A stretch of DNA of 64,000 bases, taken from Nocardioides panzhihuensis (GTDB lineage: Bacteria > Actinomycetota > Actinomycetes > Propionibacteriales > Nocardioidaceae). A program made the translations under genes and the position numbers. The notes under the pieces are model-generated. The model was not told the DNA's origin. It saw nothing but the letters and a program-made list of their open reading frames with translations, and did not search any database. Positions 45,463 to 54,067 of this stretch are shown piece by piece (the stretch's first letter is position 1; every line of letters starts with the position of its first letter). The stretch covers positions 4,875,501 through 4,939,500 of the forward strand of contig NZ_JACBZR010000001.1 of NCBI RefSeq assembly GCF_013408335.1, read 5' to 3'.

Positions 45463-47781
45463 GTGTTGACAACAGCGACCGGTGATCTCGTACGCCGGCT
45501 CGCTGACGTCCCGGGCCGAGAGGACCGGCTCGCCCACCTCGAGCAGGTCCCGCCGAGAGAGGCGGTCTACGCAGACTGGCCGACGTGGACTTCGGCCGAA
45601 GTGGTCGGCGCCTTCACCGCTCGCGGGATCGAGCGGCCCTGGCAGCATCAGGCGGTGGTCGCCGAGGCCGCCCATGAGGGCAGCCACGTGATCGTCTCGA
45701 CCGGCACCGCCTCCGGGAAGTCGCTGGCCTATCAGCTGCCCGCGCTGACCGCGATCCGAGACGGACGCGGTCCACGTGGCGAGCGCGGCGCCGGCGTCCT
45801 CTACCTCGCTCCCACCAAGGCCCTCGCCCAGGACCAGCTGAGCGGACTGCGCGAGCTCGGCGTCGACGTGCGCGCGGTCACGCACGACGGCGACAGCACC
45901 CGGGAGCAGCGGGACTGGGCACGCGACTTCGGTGAGTACATCCTGACCAACCCCGACATGCTGCATCGGTCGCTGCTTCCCGGTCATCAGCGGTGGGCGG
46001 CCTACTTCCGTTCGCTGCGCTACGTAGTCATCGACGAGTGCCATCACTACCGTGGCGTCTTCGGGGCGCACGTCTCGCACGTGCTGCGGCGGCTGCGGCG
46101 GATCTGCGCCCTCTACGGTTCATCGCCGACGTTCATCCTGGCCTCAGCGACGGTCGCCGAGCCGTCGACGGCAGGTGAACGGCTCATCGGCCTTCCCGTG
46201 CTCCCGGTGACCGCCGACGCCTCCCCGCGCGGCGAGCTCTCGATCGCGCTGTGGCAGCCGCCGCTGACGACGTACGCCGGGGAGAACGGCGCCCCCGTGC
46301 GCCGCGCGGCCTCCGCCGAGACCGCCGACCTCCTCGCCGACCTGGTCTCCTCGGACGTACGCACCCTGGCCTTCGTACGTTCCCGGGTCGGCGCCGAGCA
46401 GGTCGCCCTGACGGCAGCCGCCGAGCTCGCTGAGGTCGATCCGTCGCTGCCGAGCCGCGTCGCTTCCTACCGCGGCGGTTATCTGCCCGAGGAACGCCGG
46501 GCCATCGAGGCGTCGCTGCGCTCCGGCGAGCTGATGGGTCTGGCGGCGACGAACGCTCTCGAGCTCGGCATCGACATCAGCGGGCTGGACGCGGTCTTGC
46601 TGGCCGGATATCCGGGCAGGCGGTCGGCCTTCTGGCAGCAGATCGGCCGTGCCGGGAGAGGCGCGGGCGACGCACTCGGCATCCTGGTGGCCCGCGACGA
46701 CCCGCTGGACACCTACCTCGTCACCCATCCGGAAGCGCTGCTCGGCCAGCCGGTCGAGGCCACCGTCTTCGACCCGGCGAACCCCTACGTCGTCGGCCCT
46801 CACCTCTGCGCCGCCGCGCAGGAGCTGCCGCTGACGGAGCCGGATCTGCCACTCTTCGGGCCGGGCGCGCGCGAGATCCTGGACAACCTGGTCGCCTCGG
46901 GACTGCTCCGCAAGCGGACTCGTGGCTGGTACTGGACCGACCGGCGCCGCGCCGCCGATCTCGCCGACATCCGTTCGTCGGGCGGCTCTCAGGTGCAGCT
47001 GATCGAGGCCGAGACCGGCCGGGTCGTCGGCACGGTCGACGCGGCCAGCTCGCACGCGAGCGCGCATGCGGGGGCCGTCTACGTCCACCGCGGCGAGACC
47101 TATCTCGTGCACGAGCTCGACCTCGACGAGAACGTCGCGGTCATCTCGCGCGACGACCCCGGGTACTCCACCTTCGCCCGGGAGATCACCGAGATCTCGA
47201 TCGTCGCCGAGCGTGAGCATGCCGGCTGGGGAGAGTGCCGCCTGGCGTACGGCGATGTCGACGTCACCCATCAGGTCGTCTCGTTCCTGCGCCGGCGCCA
47301 GCCGAGCGGCGAGGTGCTCGGCGAGGAGCTCCTGGACCTCCCCGAACGTACGCTGCGTACCTCCGCCGTCTGGTGGACCGTGCCCGCCTCGGCCCTCGAG
47401 TCGGCCGGCCTGGAGAAGGCGGACATCCCGGGCGCCGCCCATGCCGCCGAGCACTGCTCGATCGGCCTGCTGCCGCTGATCGCGACGTGCGACCGCTGGG
47501 ACATCGGCGGCGTGAGCACGGCGTCCCATCCGGACACCGGCATGCTCACCGTCTTCGTCTACGACGGTCATCCCGGTGGAGCCGGATTCTCGGAGCGCGG
47601 GTTCCGTGCCGCCCGGGAATGGCTGGGCGCCACCTTGGAGACCATCGAGGCGTGCGAGTGCGACGACGGCTGCCCCTCCTGCGTGCAGTCGCCCAAGTGC
47701 GGCAACCAGAACAACCCGCTCGACAAACAGGGCGCGATGGTGTTGTTGCGGCTGCTCTTGTCCGCGAGGTCGCGCGGGTAG
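45463..47781 (+). CDS. DEAD/DEAH helicase with C-terminal zinc-binding domain (MrfA/DUF1998-like)
   Basis: The protein has 772 residues from GTG 45463 (GGAG about 10 nt upstream). Q-like motif RPWQHQ, Walker A STGTASGKSLAYQ, motif Ia PTKALAQDQL, DECHH as motif II, SATV as motif III and QQIGRAGRG as motif VI define an SF2 helicase. The C-terminal CECDDGCPSCVQSPKCGNQN is the four-Cys DUF1998 site of MrfA, a DNA-repair helicase for mitomycin damage in Bacillus. It corresponds by position to SCO3550 and Rv3649. The terminator stem overlaps its stop codon. Confidence 0.88.
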   Translation: MLTTATGDLVRRLADVPGREDRLAHLEQVPPREAVYADWPTWTSAEVVGAFTARGIERPWQHQAVVAEAAHEGSHVIVSTGTASGKSLAYQLPALTAIRDGRGPRGERGAGVLYLAPTKALAQDQLSGLRELGVDVRAVTHDGDSTREQRDWARDFGEYILTNPDMLHRSLLPGHQRWAAYFRSLRYVVIDECHHYRGVFGAHVSHVLRRLRRICALYGSSPTFILASATVAEPSTAGERLIGLPVLPVTADASPRGELSIALWQPPLTTYAGENGAPVRRAASAETADLLADLVSSDVRTLAFVRSRVGAEQVALTAAAELAEVDPSLPSRVASYRGGYLPEERRAIEASLRSGELMGLAATNALELGIDISGLDAVLLAGYPGRRSAFWQQIGRAGRGAGDALGILVARDDPLDTYLVTHPEALLGQPVEATVFDPANPYVVGPHLCAAAQELPLTEPDLPLFGPGAREILDNLVASGLLRKRTRGWYWTDRRRAADLADIRSSGGSQVQLIEAETGRVVGTVDAASSHASAHAGAVYVHRGETYLVHELDLDENVAVISRDDPGYSTFAREITEISIVAEREHAGWGECRLAYGDVDVTHQVVSFLRRRQPSGEVLGEELLDLPERTLRTSAVWWTVPASALESAGLEKADIPGAAHAAEHCSIGLLPLIATCDRWDIGGVSTASHPDTGMLTVFVYDGHPGGAGFSERGFRAAREWLGATLETIEACECDDGCPSCVQSPKCGNQNNPLDKQGAMVLLRLLLSARSRG

Positions 47782-47812
47782 GGGCGCGCCTACCCGCGCG
47801 ACCTCGCTTTTT
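47764..47812 (+). terminator. Strong terminator overlapping the helicase stop
   Basis: Perfect 19-bp arms at 47764-47782 and 47789-47807 with a 6-nt loop, then TTTTT at 47808-47812. The left arm includes the last codons and the TAG of the helicase gene, so the stem forms only after ribosomes release. Confidence 0.85.
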
Positions 47813-47829
47813 AGGCCTAGTCTGGGGAA

Positions 47830-48165
47830 ATGTTGATCTTGGGCCTCGTGCTGATCGTCGTCGCAGCCGTCCTCATCGTTCTGGGTCTCTTCACGACCGG
47901 CAACGGCAATCTCGACGACCCGACCGCGACCATGCTCGGTCTGCCGGTCGGTGCGACGCCGATCTTCGTGATCGGCCTCGTCGCCGGCGTCCTGCTCCTC
48001 TTCGGCATCTCGCTGACCAAGTGGGGCGGCAAGCTCCAGATGAAGTACATGAAGCAGAAGCGCGAGATGCGGACCATGGCCAAGACGCTCCAGGACGCCG
48101 AGACCAAGACCAACATCGAGCCCAAGTCCGAGCCCAAGTCCGAAGCCAGGCCCGAGGACATCTAG
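47830..48165 (+). CDS. Small membrane protein of unknown function
   Basis: The protein has 111 residues with two TM segments (LILGLVLIVVAAVLIVLGLF and FVIGLVAGVLLLFGISLT). A basic juxtamembrane region and a Lys/Glu-rich cytoplasmic tail with KSEPKSEARPED follow. ATG 47830 is taken although the ribosome site (GGGGAA) is weak. The gene is convergent with the tadE-like gene, overlapping by 4 nt. No family is recognised. Confidence 0.7.
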   Translation: MLILGLVLIVVAAVLIVLGLFTTGNGNLDDPTATMLGLPVGATPIFVIGLVAGVLLLFGISLTKWGGKLQMKYMKQKREMRTMAKTLQDAETKTNIEPKSEPKSEARPEDI

Positions 48166-48533
48166 GACGAGGGCGGACCCGTCGGGCCCGCCCTCGCCTT
48201 GGCGACCGGATCTCCGGGCTGACCGAGCCAGCGCGGCCCCTCGACTCGCACGGTGACCGTGACGTCCTCTCCTGCGATCTCACAGGACTCCAGGGTGGCC
48301 CCGTTTCGATCGGTGATCGTCGCCGCTGCCGCGCACGCATCGCCGGAGACCTGGAGCGCGTCGGCTCCCGCGAGCGCAGCCAGATCGGCCGCGGACTGTG
48401 CGGTGCGGTGGGCCACGAAGACCGCGCCCACCACACCCAGAGCCGCACCGACGAAGAGCAGCAGACCGAGCGCACCGACGGCGAACGGCGCTGACGACCC
48501 ACGCTCGTTCTGAACTGCTCGGATCGGGCTCAC
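48162..48533 (-). CDS. TadE/TadG-like pilus-assembly protein (Rv3654c-type)
   Basis: The protein has 123 residues. The N-terminal region ERGSSAPFAVGALGLLLFVG is a single TM segment of the TadE/TadG type. It is followed by the helicase/secretion-neighbour motif RTAQSAADLAALAGADAL. A short extracytoplasmic domain with two Cys comes after. The order matches the Rv3654c-Rv3660c tad locus. It overlaps the TadE gene by ATGA. It probably assembles as a minor pseudopilin of the Flp pilus. Confidence 0.8.
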   Translation of the reverse strand: MSPIRAVQNERGSSAPFAVGALGLLLFVGAALGVVGAVFVAHRTAQSAADLAALAGADALQVSGDACAAAATITDRNGATLESCEIAGEDVTVTVRVEGPRWLGQPGDPVAKARAGPTGPPSS

Positions 48534-48922
48534 TGCTCCCCCTGCGCGGTGTCCTGAGCCTGTCGAAGGGTCGCCTCGGTCGCGGCGACCGCCTCACCCC
48601 GCACGGTCACACCCGGCATCCAGCTGAAGATCCCACCGGGCCCGGCGACCCGGGCCTGAGCCGAGGCCACGACCTCCTCGGCACCGGCGCTGACACGCAC
48701 CTGGGTGCCCGCTGGTCCGATCCGCCGGCCGCGAGCGACGGCGGCACCGTTGTCGTCCCCGCGGGCGACAGCCCGAGCGGTCTCACGGGCCGCGTCGACC
48801 ACCTGGATCTGCGCTGCCCCCACCGACAGCAACCACACCAACCCGATGGTCACCGCCACCAGGAGCGGGATGACCATCACCAGCTCCGCGGTGGCGGCGC
48901 CCCGTTCGTCCCGCTCGGCCAT
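48530..48922 (-). CDS. TadE-like minor pilin (Rv3655c-type)
   Basis: The protein has 130 residues. DERGAATAELVMVIPLLVAV carries the Glu+5-like prepilin feature in a single TM segment, and VVDAARETARAVARGD follows as in TadE. The C-terminal residues ATLRQAQDTAQGEQ are encoded by a REP-like repeat (48550-48573) that also occurs elsewhere in the window. The normal C-terminus appears to have been extended or replaced by it. It is the second gene of the DUF4244-tadE-tadG unit. Confidence 0.8.
   Translation of the reverse strand: MAERDERGAATAELVMVIPLLVAVTIGLVWLLSVGAAQIQVVDAARETARAVARGDDNGAAVARGRRIGPAGTQVRVSAGAEEVVASAQARVAGPGGIFSWMPGVTVRGEAVAATEATLRQAQDTAQGEQ
48550..48573. repeat. REP-like 24-mer inside the tadE-type gene
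   Basis: TGTCCTGAGCCTGTCGAAGG followed by GTCG (48550-48573) is an exact inverted copy of 63577-63600 and nearly matches 30009-30031. It lies fully inside a coding frame. Confidence 0.75.
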
Positions 48923-48925
48923 GGC

Positions 48926-49102
48926 TCAGATCCCCAGGAGACTGAGCACGTGCTGGAACAGCCTGTTGAGAAGGTCGTTGCCGAGCCCGCCGGTGAGCAG
49001 CTTGTAGAGCAGGCCGGCAAGCCCTGCGCCGGCCGCCGTGCCCACGGCGTACTCAGCCGTCGTGATCCCCTTCTCGTCCTTCTGAAGATGTGCCTTGCTC
49101 AT
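48926..49102 (-). CDS. Flp-type pilin, DUF4244 protein
   Basis: The 58-residue product (MSKAHLQKDEKGITTAEYAV start) is too short for many gene callers. The motif KGITTAEYAVGTAAGAGLAG is the cleavage-and-TM region of DUF4244, the presumed major Flp pilin of actinobacterial tad loci (Rv3656c-type). Cleavage after Gly would leave the Glu at +5. ATG 49102 has AGGAGAGG about 6 nt upstream. It begins the second tad transcription unit, with the 37-bp element about 92 nt upstream. Confidence 0.85.
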   Translation of the reverse strand: MSKAHLQKDEKGITTAEYAVGTAAGAGLAGLLYKLLTGGLGNDLLNRLFQHVLSLLGI

Positions 49103-49193
49103 GATGGTCCTCTCCTGGTCGATGGCCGTCCGTACGGCCGTTCAATGACGACGATGGCTCGCGCCATCGACATTCGCGACCGTCATTTCGCTA

Positions 49194-49230
49194 CCTGTGG
49201 ACAACCCCGTCCCGAACCTGCCCTGTGGAC
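49194..49230. promoter_or_regulatory. 37-bp element with DnaA-box-like repeats, copy A
   Basis: Two CCTGTGGAC words start at 49194 and 49222, 28 bp apart. The first gives TTGTCCACA on the minus strand, the high-GC actinobacterial DnaA-box form. 34 of 37 bases equal copy B at 53099-53135. It lies in the 227-bp gap upstream of the pilin gene, which holds no gene. Confidence 0.65.
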
Positions 49231-49329
49231 ACCGATCGGCCCGATGACCAGGGATTACAGGAGTCGGCCGAGGCGTCCGGTGACGCCTCGGCCGACGCGG
49301 GTGACGTCTCGGCAGGCTGAGCTCGGCGG

Positions 49330-50055
49330 TCAGATGCCGAGGTTGACGAGCAGACCGCCAACGACCGGCACGACGCCCAGCAGCAGGAAGGCAGGTAGGA
49401 GACAGATCCCGAGTGGGACGGCGGCCTTGACGCCTACAGCGCGGGCCCGATCCTCGACCTCGGCGCGGGCGTTCCTGGTCAGGTCGTCGGCGAGTCGCTC
49501 GACCGTCGTGGCGACCGGGGCGCCGGTGGCCTGAGCTCGGGCCAGTGCCCGGCCCAGAGGCGCCAGGGCCGGGTCGTCCACCAGGGTGCGCCAGGTCTTC
49601 TCCGGATCGGCTCCGAGGCGGAGCCGAGAAGCCGCCGGCAGGAGTCGGGCACCTGCCGGTCCGGGAAGCGCCGCCGCCACCGCGACCAGGGCCTCGGCAG
49701 GCGCCGCACCGGAGGAGAGCGCGGCGGAAAGGAGACGAACCAGGGCGGGCAGCTCGGCCTTGGCCGCCTCGCGTTCGCGCCGCACGTCGGCCGGCTCCAC
49801 CCGGCCGATGACCAGCCAGCAGACGGCGCCCGCCGGAGCGGCGAGCACAGCGCCCACGGCACCTCCGACGAAGGAGTAGACAGCGCCGGCGGCAAGCAGC
49901 GCCAGGAGCAGCCGCCAACGCATCATCCAGCCGCCCGGATCGTCCCGGTCCTCCTCGACGACCGCGCCTACGCCAGGAAGACGTGGGGTCGGCGCCGGCA
50001 GCAACGCTGCCGCCAGCCCCAGCCCCAGCGCGATCGCGGCAACCCACGCTGTCAT
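49330..50055 (-). CDS. tadC: Type II secretion system F-like protein, TadC (Rv3657c-type)
   Basis: The protein has 241 residues from ATG 50055, which overlaps the stop of the gene before it. There are about four TM segments (AAIALGLGLAAALLP, RLLLALLAAGAVYSFVGG, PLGICLLPAFLLLGVVPVVG at the C-terminus). The cytoplasmic T2SSF domain has LVRLLSAALSSGAAPAEALV and LARAQATGAPVATTVERLADD. It forms the inner-membrane platform with TadB. It is the last gene of the ssd-tadA-tadB-tadC unit. Confidence 0.83.
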   Translation of the reverse strand: MTAWVAAIALGLGLAAALLPAPTPRLPGVGAVVEEDRDDPGGWMMRWRLLLALLAAGAVYSFVGGAVGAVLAAPAGAVCWLVIGRVEPADVRREREAAKAELPALVRLLSAALSSGAAPAEALVAVAAALPGPAGARLLPAASRLRLGADPEKTWRTLVDDPALAPLGRALARAQATGAPVATTVERLADDLTRNARAEVEDRARAVGVKAAVPLGICLLPAFLLLGVVPVVGGLLVNLGI

Positions 50056-50825
50056 GTCGCCTCGACCCCACGCGCGAGGCCCTCGATCCACCACAGCCCC
50101 AGCCAGCCGAGCAGCAGCCCGAGGCCGAGGCAGGCCAGGCCGACCGGCGATCCGAAGAGGAATGCCAACGGATCACCGCCGACTCCGCTGCCCATCGCCA
50201 GAGCGGCCACGGGCAGGCCGGCGATCAGACGAGCGGTGGAGCGGGCGGATCCGAGCTCACCGTCGACCACCCGCCGGGTGGCGGCAGCGGCTCGCAGGTC
50301 GAGCGCGACCCGGTCGAGCGCGTCCGCGAGACCGCTCCCGGTCTGGTGCGCGATCTGCCAGGCCGCGGCGACCACGCGAAGCGATCCCGCCCCAGGAACC
50401 TCGGCGACCTTCCGCCAGGCGGCAGGGACGTCCGAGCCCATCCGCTGTGCCTCCGCGACCGGCTCGATCATCGGCCACTCCGCGGCGAGCTGTGACAGCG
50501 CCGGCCCCGGCGGGTGCCCGGCTGCGAGCTCGGCGGCCATCTGCTCGCAGGCCTCGACGACGCGGTTGGCCGTACGCCCCGCCTCGATCCGCTCACAGCG
50601 GCGCCGCCACAGGGCGACCCCGCCGAAGCTGGCGATCCCGAGCAAGACAGCCGCGACGACCGCCTTGCCCGGGAAGACGATGGGGATCAGGGCGACCAGG
50701 AGGAACGTCCACCGCGGCACCCGCCATGCGGGCGACCGTGATCCGACGTCCGCTCGTGGACGGAGCATCAACGCGGCGGCGGCCCCGGCCAGGACAGCGA
50801 CCAGGCCGAGGCTCAGCCCGCTCAC
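50052..50825 (-). CDS. tadB: Type II secretion system F-like protein, TadB (Rv3658c-type)
   Basis: The protein has 257 residues with an N-terminal TM pair (LVAVLAGAAAALML, FLLVALIPIVFPGKAVVAAV) and a C-terminal TM pair. The T2SSF core shows VVEACEQMAAELAAGHPPGP, VAAAWQIAHQTGSGLADALD and ARSTARLIAGLPVAALAMG. The start GTG 50825 overlaps the TadA stop. It works with TadA and TadC in Flp pilus assembly. Confidence 0.83.
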   Translation of the reverse strand: MSGLSLGLVAVLAGAAAALMLRPRADVGSRSPAWRVPRWTFLLVALIPIVFPGKAVVAAVLLGIASFGGVALWRRRCERIEAGRTANRVVEACEQMAAELAAGHPPGPALSQLAAEWPMIEPVAEAQRMGSDVPAAWRKVAEVPGAGSLRVVAAAWQIAHQTGSGLADALDRVALDLRAAAATRRVVDGELGSARSTARLIAGLPVAALAMGSGVGGDPLAFLFGSPVGLACLGLGLLLGWLGLWWIEGLARGVEAT

Positions 50826-51997
50826 CGCTCGGCTCCCAGCAGCGCCTCGAACCGGTCCGATGCCGGTCCGGCGATCACGCCGTCATCGGCGGCCACCGAG
50901 AAGGCGGTCTCCATCTGCACCAGCCCATCGGCTCCGCGACACGGGACCGCGATCTCGGTCAGCACCCGGCGGCCGTCACGCCGACGCAGATGCACGACCA
51001 CATCCACACCTGAGGCGAACTGGCTGTGCGCCGCCTCCCGACCCAGCCCGGCGGCAAGCGCCAGAGCCTCGACCCGCGCCGGGACGTCGGCCGCGGAGTT
51101 GGCGTGCAGCGTGCCGCAGCCGCCCTCGTGCCCGGTGTTCAGCGCAGCGAGCAGGTCGACGACCTCGGCACCACGCACCTCCCCCACGACCAGCCGGTCC
51201 GGTCGCATCCTGAGTGCTTGGCGGACCAGGGTGTGGAGCTCGACAGCACCTGCGGCCTCGATGTTGGCCGGCCGCGCCTCCAGACCGACCACATGCGGAT
51301 GGTCGGGGCGCAGCTCGGAGGCGTCCTCCACCAGCACCAGCCGCTCCTCGGGCGGCACCAGCGACAGCAGAGACGCCAGCAGCGTGGTCTTCCCGCTGCC
51401 CGTTCCTCCCGACACCAGGAAGGCGGAGCGCGCCAGCACCAGCCGTCGCAGGAGATCCGCGACGGCAGGCACGACCATCCCGGAGGACTCCAGCTCGTCG
51501 AGCGTGAACGCCCGCGCCGAAGGAACCCGGAGCGAGATCACCGTGCCTGGTCGCGCCAGCGGCGCGAGCACCGCGTGGAACCGGCTGCCGTCGCCCAGCC
51601 TCAGGTCGACATAGGGCGAGGCGTCGTCCAGACGACGTCCGGCGCCAGCAGCCAGCCGTTGCGCCAGGCGCCTGACCGCATCGTCGTCGGGAAAGGCGAC
51701 CGGAGCGGGTTCCAGGCCGGAGCCGCGGTCGATGAAGACCTGGTCGGGCCCGTTGACGAGGACGTCGGTCACCCCGGGCAACCGCAGCAGCGGCTCCAAC
51801 GGACCGGCCCCGACCACGTCACGGCGCAGCATCTCGAAGACGCCCAGCACGGTCGCGTCACCGACGATCCGCCCCTCGGCGCGGAGCGCTTCCTGGACCC
51901 GGTGCGGGGTGAGCTCTCCTGGCGTACGCGCCAGGTGGTCGCGCACCAGGTCGACGACCTGGGGTGCGATGTCGACTGCCCCGGGAGCGCCCCTCAT
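50822..51997 (-). CDS. tadA: Secretion ATPase TadA (CpaF/VirB11-like)
   Basis: The protein has 391 residues and powers pilus assembly. Motifs: GVTDVLVNGPDQVFIDRG (N-terminal domain), Walker A LVSGGTGSGKTTLLASL, Asp box LVLVEDASELRPDHPH, Walker B region RPDRLVVGEVRGAEVVDLL and His box GHEGGCGTLHANS. All catalytic elements are present. ATGA overlaps both neighbours (51994-51997 and 50822-50825). It corresponds to Rv3659c. Confidence 0.92.
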   Translation of the reverse strand: MRGAPGAVDIAPQVVDLVRDHLARTPGELTPHRVQEALRAEGRIVGDATVLGVFEMLRRDVVGAGPLEPLLRLPGVTDVLVNGPDQVFIDRGSGLEPAPVAFPDDDAVRRLAQRLAAGAGRRLDDASPYVDLRLGDGSRFHAVLAPLARPGTVISLRVPSARAFTLDELESSGMVVPAVADLLRRLVLARSAFLVSGGTGSGKTTLLASLLSLVPPEERLVLVEDASELRPDHPHVVGLEARPANIEAAGAVELHTLVRQALRMRPDRLVVGEVRGAEVVDLLAALNTGHEGGCGTLHANSAADVPARVEALALAAGLGREAAHSQFASGVDVVVHLRRRDGRRVLTEIAVPCRGADGLVQMETAFSVAADDGVIAGPASDRFEALLGAER

Positions 51998-53049
51998 GCC
52001 GCCATCGCCCCTGCGCGAAGTCGGCAGCGCGTCAGCACCTCGGCCGCGGCCCGGGCCAGCGGCGCCCGCTTGGAGCGGATCGGCCCCAGCCCCAGATCGA
52101 TGGCCTCGGACAGCCCGCGCTGGTCCGACAGCGAGGCGATCACCGAGACCCCGAGCGCTCGTCCGACGGCCTCCGGCTCGGCGGCGCGGCCACGGACGAC
52201 GATCCGCACCCGCTCCCGCTCGGGAAGTCGAGCGATCAGCCGCGCAGCGGACGCCGTGCCGGTGACGTCAGCCCGGACCACGACCAAGACGATGTCGCAC
52301 CCGGTCAGCAGCGCCTCGATGCCCTCGTCCGACTCACGTGGCAGGTCGACCACGACCAGGTCATGGCCTCGACGTGCGGCGGCGAGCACCTCGCGCGCGA
52401 CCTCGGGTCTCGGTGGGACGGCGTCGCCACCCGGCCAGCCCAGCAGACCGAGCGAACCGATGTGTGGCACCGCCTCGCGCAACGCGCGAGCACCCAGTCG
52501 CCCGACGGTCTGACCGAGATCACCCCAGGTCACCCCTGGGATCTCGTCCAGACCGAGCACCCGGCCGGCACCCGGCCCGAGCCGGTCGGCGTCGACCAGC
52601 AGGGTCGGTCCACGCTCGGCTCCCAGGCTGGCCAGGGCCGCGGCGTACGTCGTCGCCCCGGCGCCACCCGACCCGGCCAGCACGCCGACGACCATGCCGT
52701 CGCCGCCCTCGCCGTCGCTGATGTCGGCGAGCAGGCCGGCGACCACGGTCTCGGCTGAGGGCAGCTCCAGCATCGTCTCGGCGCCGACCTCCAGCGCGGC
52801 CCGGAGCAGCGGCTCACCGGTCGCGCCCCATCCCACGACGTACACCCCGTCTCTCCGTGGCGGGCGCAACGATGCCACCTCCACCAGGAGATCGGCGCCG
52901 ACGAGGATCAGCGGTGGTCGTTGCCATCGGCGCAGGGCGCCGACGGCGTCACCGCACTCCTCGATGGTGACGCCGGAGGCAGCGGCCAGGCGAGCCGCCT
53001 CAGCTGCCAGCAACGAGTCCGAGGTGATGACGAGAGGTTCCGAGGTCAT
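51994..53049 (-). CDS. ssd: CpaE/MinD-like septum-site regulator (Ssd, Rv3660c-type)
   Basis: The protein has 351 residues. An N-terminal receiver-like domain (about 1-110, VITSDSLLAAEAARLAA) precedes a ParA/MinD-type domain. The deviant P-loop reads VLAGSGGAGATTYAAALASL, where the second lysine of a true Walker A is replaced by Thr. TLLVDADRLGPGAGRVLGLD and DLVVVDLPRES follow. Mycobacterial Ssd inhibits septation and tracks pilus genes; here it heads the tad operon. The loss of the P-loop Lys suggests weak or no ATPase activity. Confidence 0.85.
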   Translation of the reverse strand: MTSEPLVITSDSLLAAEAARLAAASGVTIEECGDAVGALRRWQRPPLILVGADLLVEVASLRPPRRDGVYVVGWGATGEPLLRAALEVGAETMLELPSAETVVAGLLADISDGEGGDGMVVGVLAGSGGAGATTYAAALASLGAERGPTLLVDADRLGPGAGRVLGLDEIPGVTWGDLGQTVGRLGARALREAVPHIGSLGLLGWPGGDAVPPRPEVAREVLAAARRGHDLVVVDLPRESDEGIEALLTGCDIVLVVVRADVTGTASAARLIARLPERERVRIVVRGRAAEPEAVGRALGVSVIASLSDQRGLSEAIDLGLGPIRSKRAPLARAAAEVLTRCRLRAGAMAA

Positions 53050-53098
53050 GACAGCAGGATCCGTCTGGGTGCCGACATTTCCACCCGCAATTCCAGAG

Positions 53099-53135
53099 CC
53101 TGTGGATAACCCCGTCCCGAACCCGCCCTGTGGAT
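53099..53135. promoter_or_regulatory. 37-bp element with DnaA-box-like repeats, copy B
   Basis: CCTGTGGAT words start at 53099 and 53127, 28 bp apart, as in copy A. The first gives TTATCCACA, the classical DnaA box. It lies 50 nt upstream of ssd and 38 nt upstream of the divergent HAD gene. Flanking sequence to the left (GACATT...) is also partly shared with copy A. Confidence 0.65.
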
Positions 53136-53173
53136 GACGAACGGCCCACCCAGCGGGCGTCTACGATGAGCCC

Positions 53174-53968
53174 ATGACACGCATCGCTGCGTTCTTCGAC
53201 CTCGACAAGACGATCATCGCGAGGTCGAGCACGCTTGCGTTCTCCAAGCATTTCCAGGCCGGCGGCCTGATCACCCGTGCGGCCATGATCCGCTCGGCCT
53301 ACACCCAGTTCGTCTACGTCGTCGGTGGAGCCGACCACGACCAGATGGAGAAGATGCGCAAAGCACTCTCCGAGATGGTCACCGGCTGGGACGTGGCCAC
53401 GGTCAAGGAGATCGTCGCCGACACCCTGCACAACGTGGTCGACCCGCTCGTCTACGAGGAGGCCGTGCAGCTCATCGAGCAGCACCATGCCCAGGGTCAC
53501 GACGTCATCATCGTCTCCGCCTCCGGCACCGAGCTGGTCGAACCGATCGGCGCGATGCTCGGCGCCGACCACGTCGTCGCCACCCAGATGGAGATCGAGG
53601 ACGGCCGCTACACCGGCGAGATCGCGCTCTACGCCTACCGCGAGGAGAAGGCCCGCGCGGTCCAGGAGCTGGCCGAACGCTTCGGCTACGACCTGGAGCA
53701 GTCCTACGCCTACTCCGACTCGGTCACCGACACCCCCATGCTGGAGGAGGTCGGGCACGCGTTCGCCGTCAACCCCGACAAGGACCTCCGCAAGATCGCC
53801 AAGGAGCGCGGCTGGGACATCCTGGTCTTCAACAAGCCGGTCGCGCTGCGCAGCCGGGTGCTCACCCCGTCGACCCCGACCCTGGCCGCGCTGGCCGTCG
53901 GCGGCGCCGTGGCGATCGCCGGCGGCGTCATCTGGGCGGGTACGAAGCGCCGTCGCCTGGGCGCCTGA
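53174..53968 (+). CDS. HAD-IB family phosphatase with C-terminal membrane segment (Rv3661/SCO3558-like)
   Basis: The protein has 264 residues. HAD motif I is FFDLDKTIIARSS, motif II VIIVSASGTE, the conserved Lys is in REEKARAVQELA, and motif III YAYSDSVTDTPMLEEVG. The fold is SerB-like but with a larger cap; substrates may be phosphoserine or a lysophospholipid. A hydrophobic C-terminal segment (TLAALAVGGAVAIAGGVIWA) suggests membrane attachment. It is divergent from ssd, and the structured RNA gene follows it. Confidence 0.88.
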   Translation: MTRIAAFFDLDKTIIARSSTLAFSKHFQAGGLITRAAMIRSAYTQFVYVVGGADHDQMEKMRKALSEMVTGWDVATVKEIVADTLHNVVDPLVYEEAVQLIEQHHAQGHDVIIVSASGTELVEPIGAMLGADHVVATQMEIEDGRYTGEIALYAYREEKARAVQELAERFGYDLEQSYAYSDSVTDTPMLEEVGHAFAVNPDKDLRKIAKERGWDILVFNKPVALRSRVLTPSTPTLAALAVGGAVAIAGGVIWAGTKRRRLGA

Positions 53969-53985
53969 CCCGCCCGGCACCAGGG

Positions 53986-54000
53986 TCGCGCAGAGCGCGA
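53986..54000 (+). terminator. Short hairpin after the HAD gene
   Basis: TCGCGC (53986-53991) and GCGCGA (53995-54000) pair perfectly around a 3-nt loop, 18 nt after the stop. No T-tail follows. Confidence 0.45.
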
Positions 54001-54032
54001 ATCATCCTCCTCATCGGGCAGAAATTCCACCC

Positions 54033-54061
54033 TTGAATCTCGCCGCCGATCAGCGTAGAAA
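54033..54061 (+). promoter_or_regulatory. Sigma70-type promoter of the candidate small RNA
   Basis: TTGAAT (54033-54038) is followed by 17 nt and TAGAAA (54056-54061), one of the best housekeeping-promoter matches noticed in the window. The predicted transcription start is about 54068. No good coding frame begins there; the first ATG (54064) stops after two codons. Confidence 0.6.
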
Positions 54062-54067
54062 CGATGA

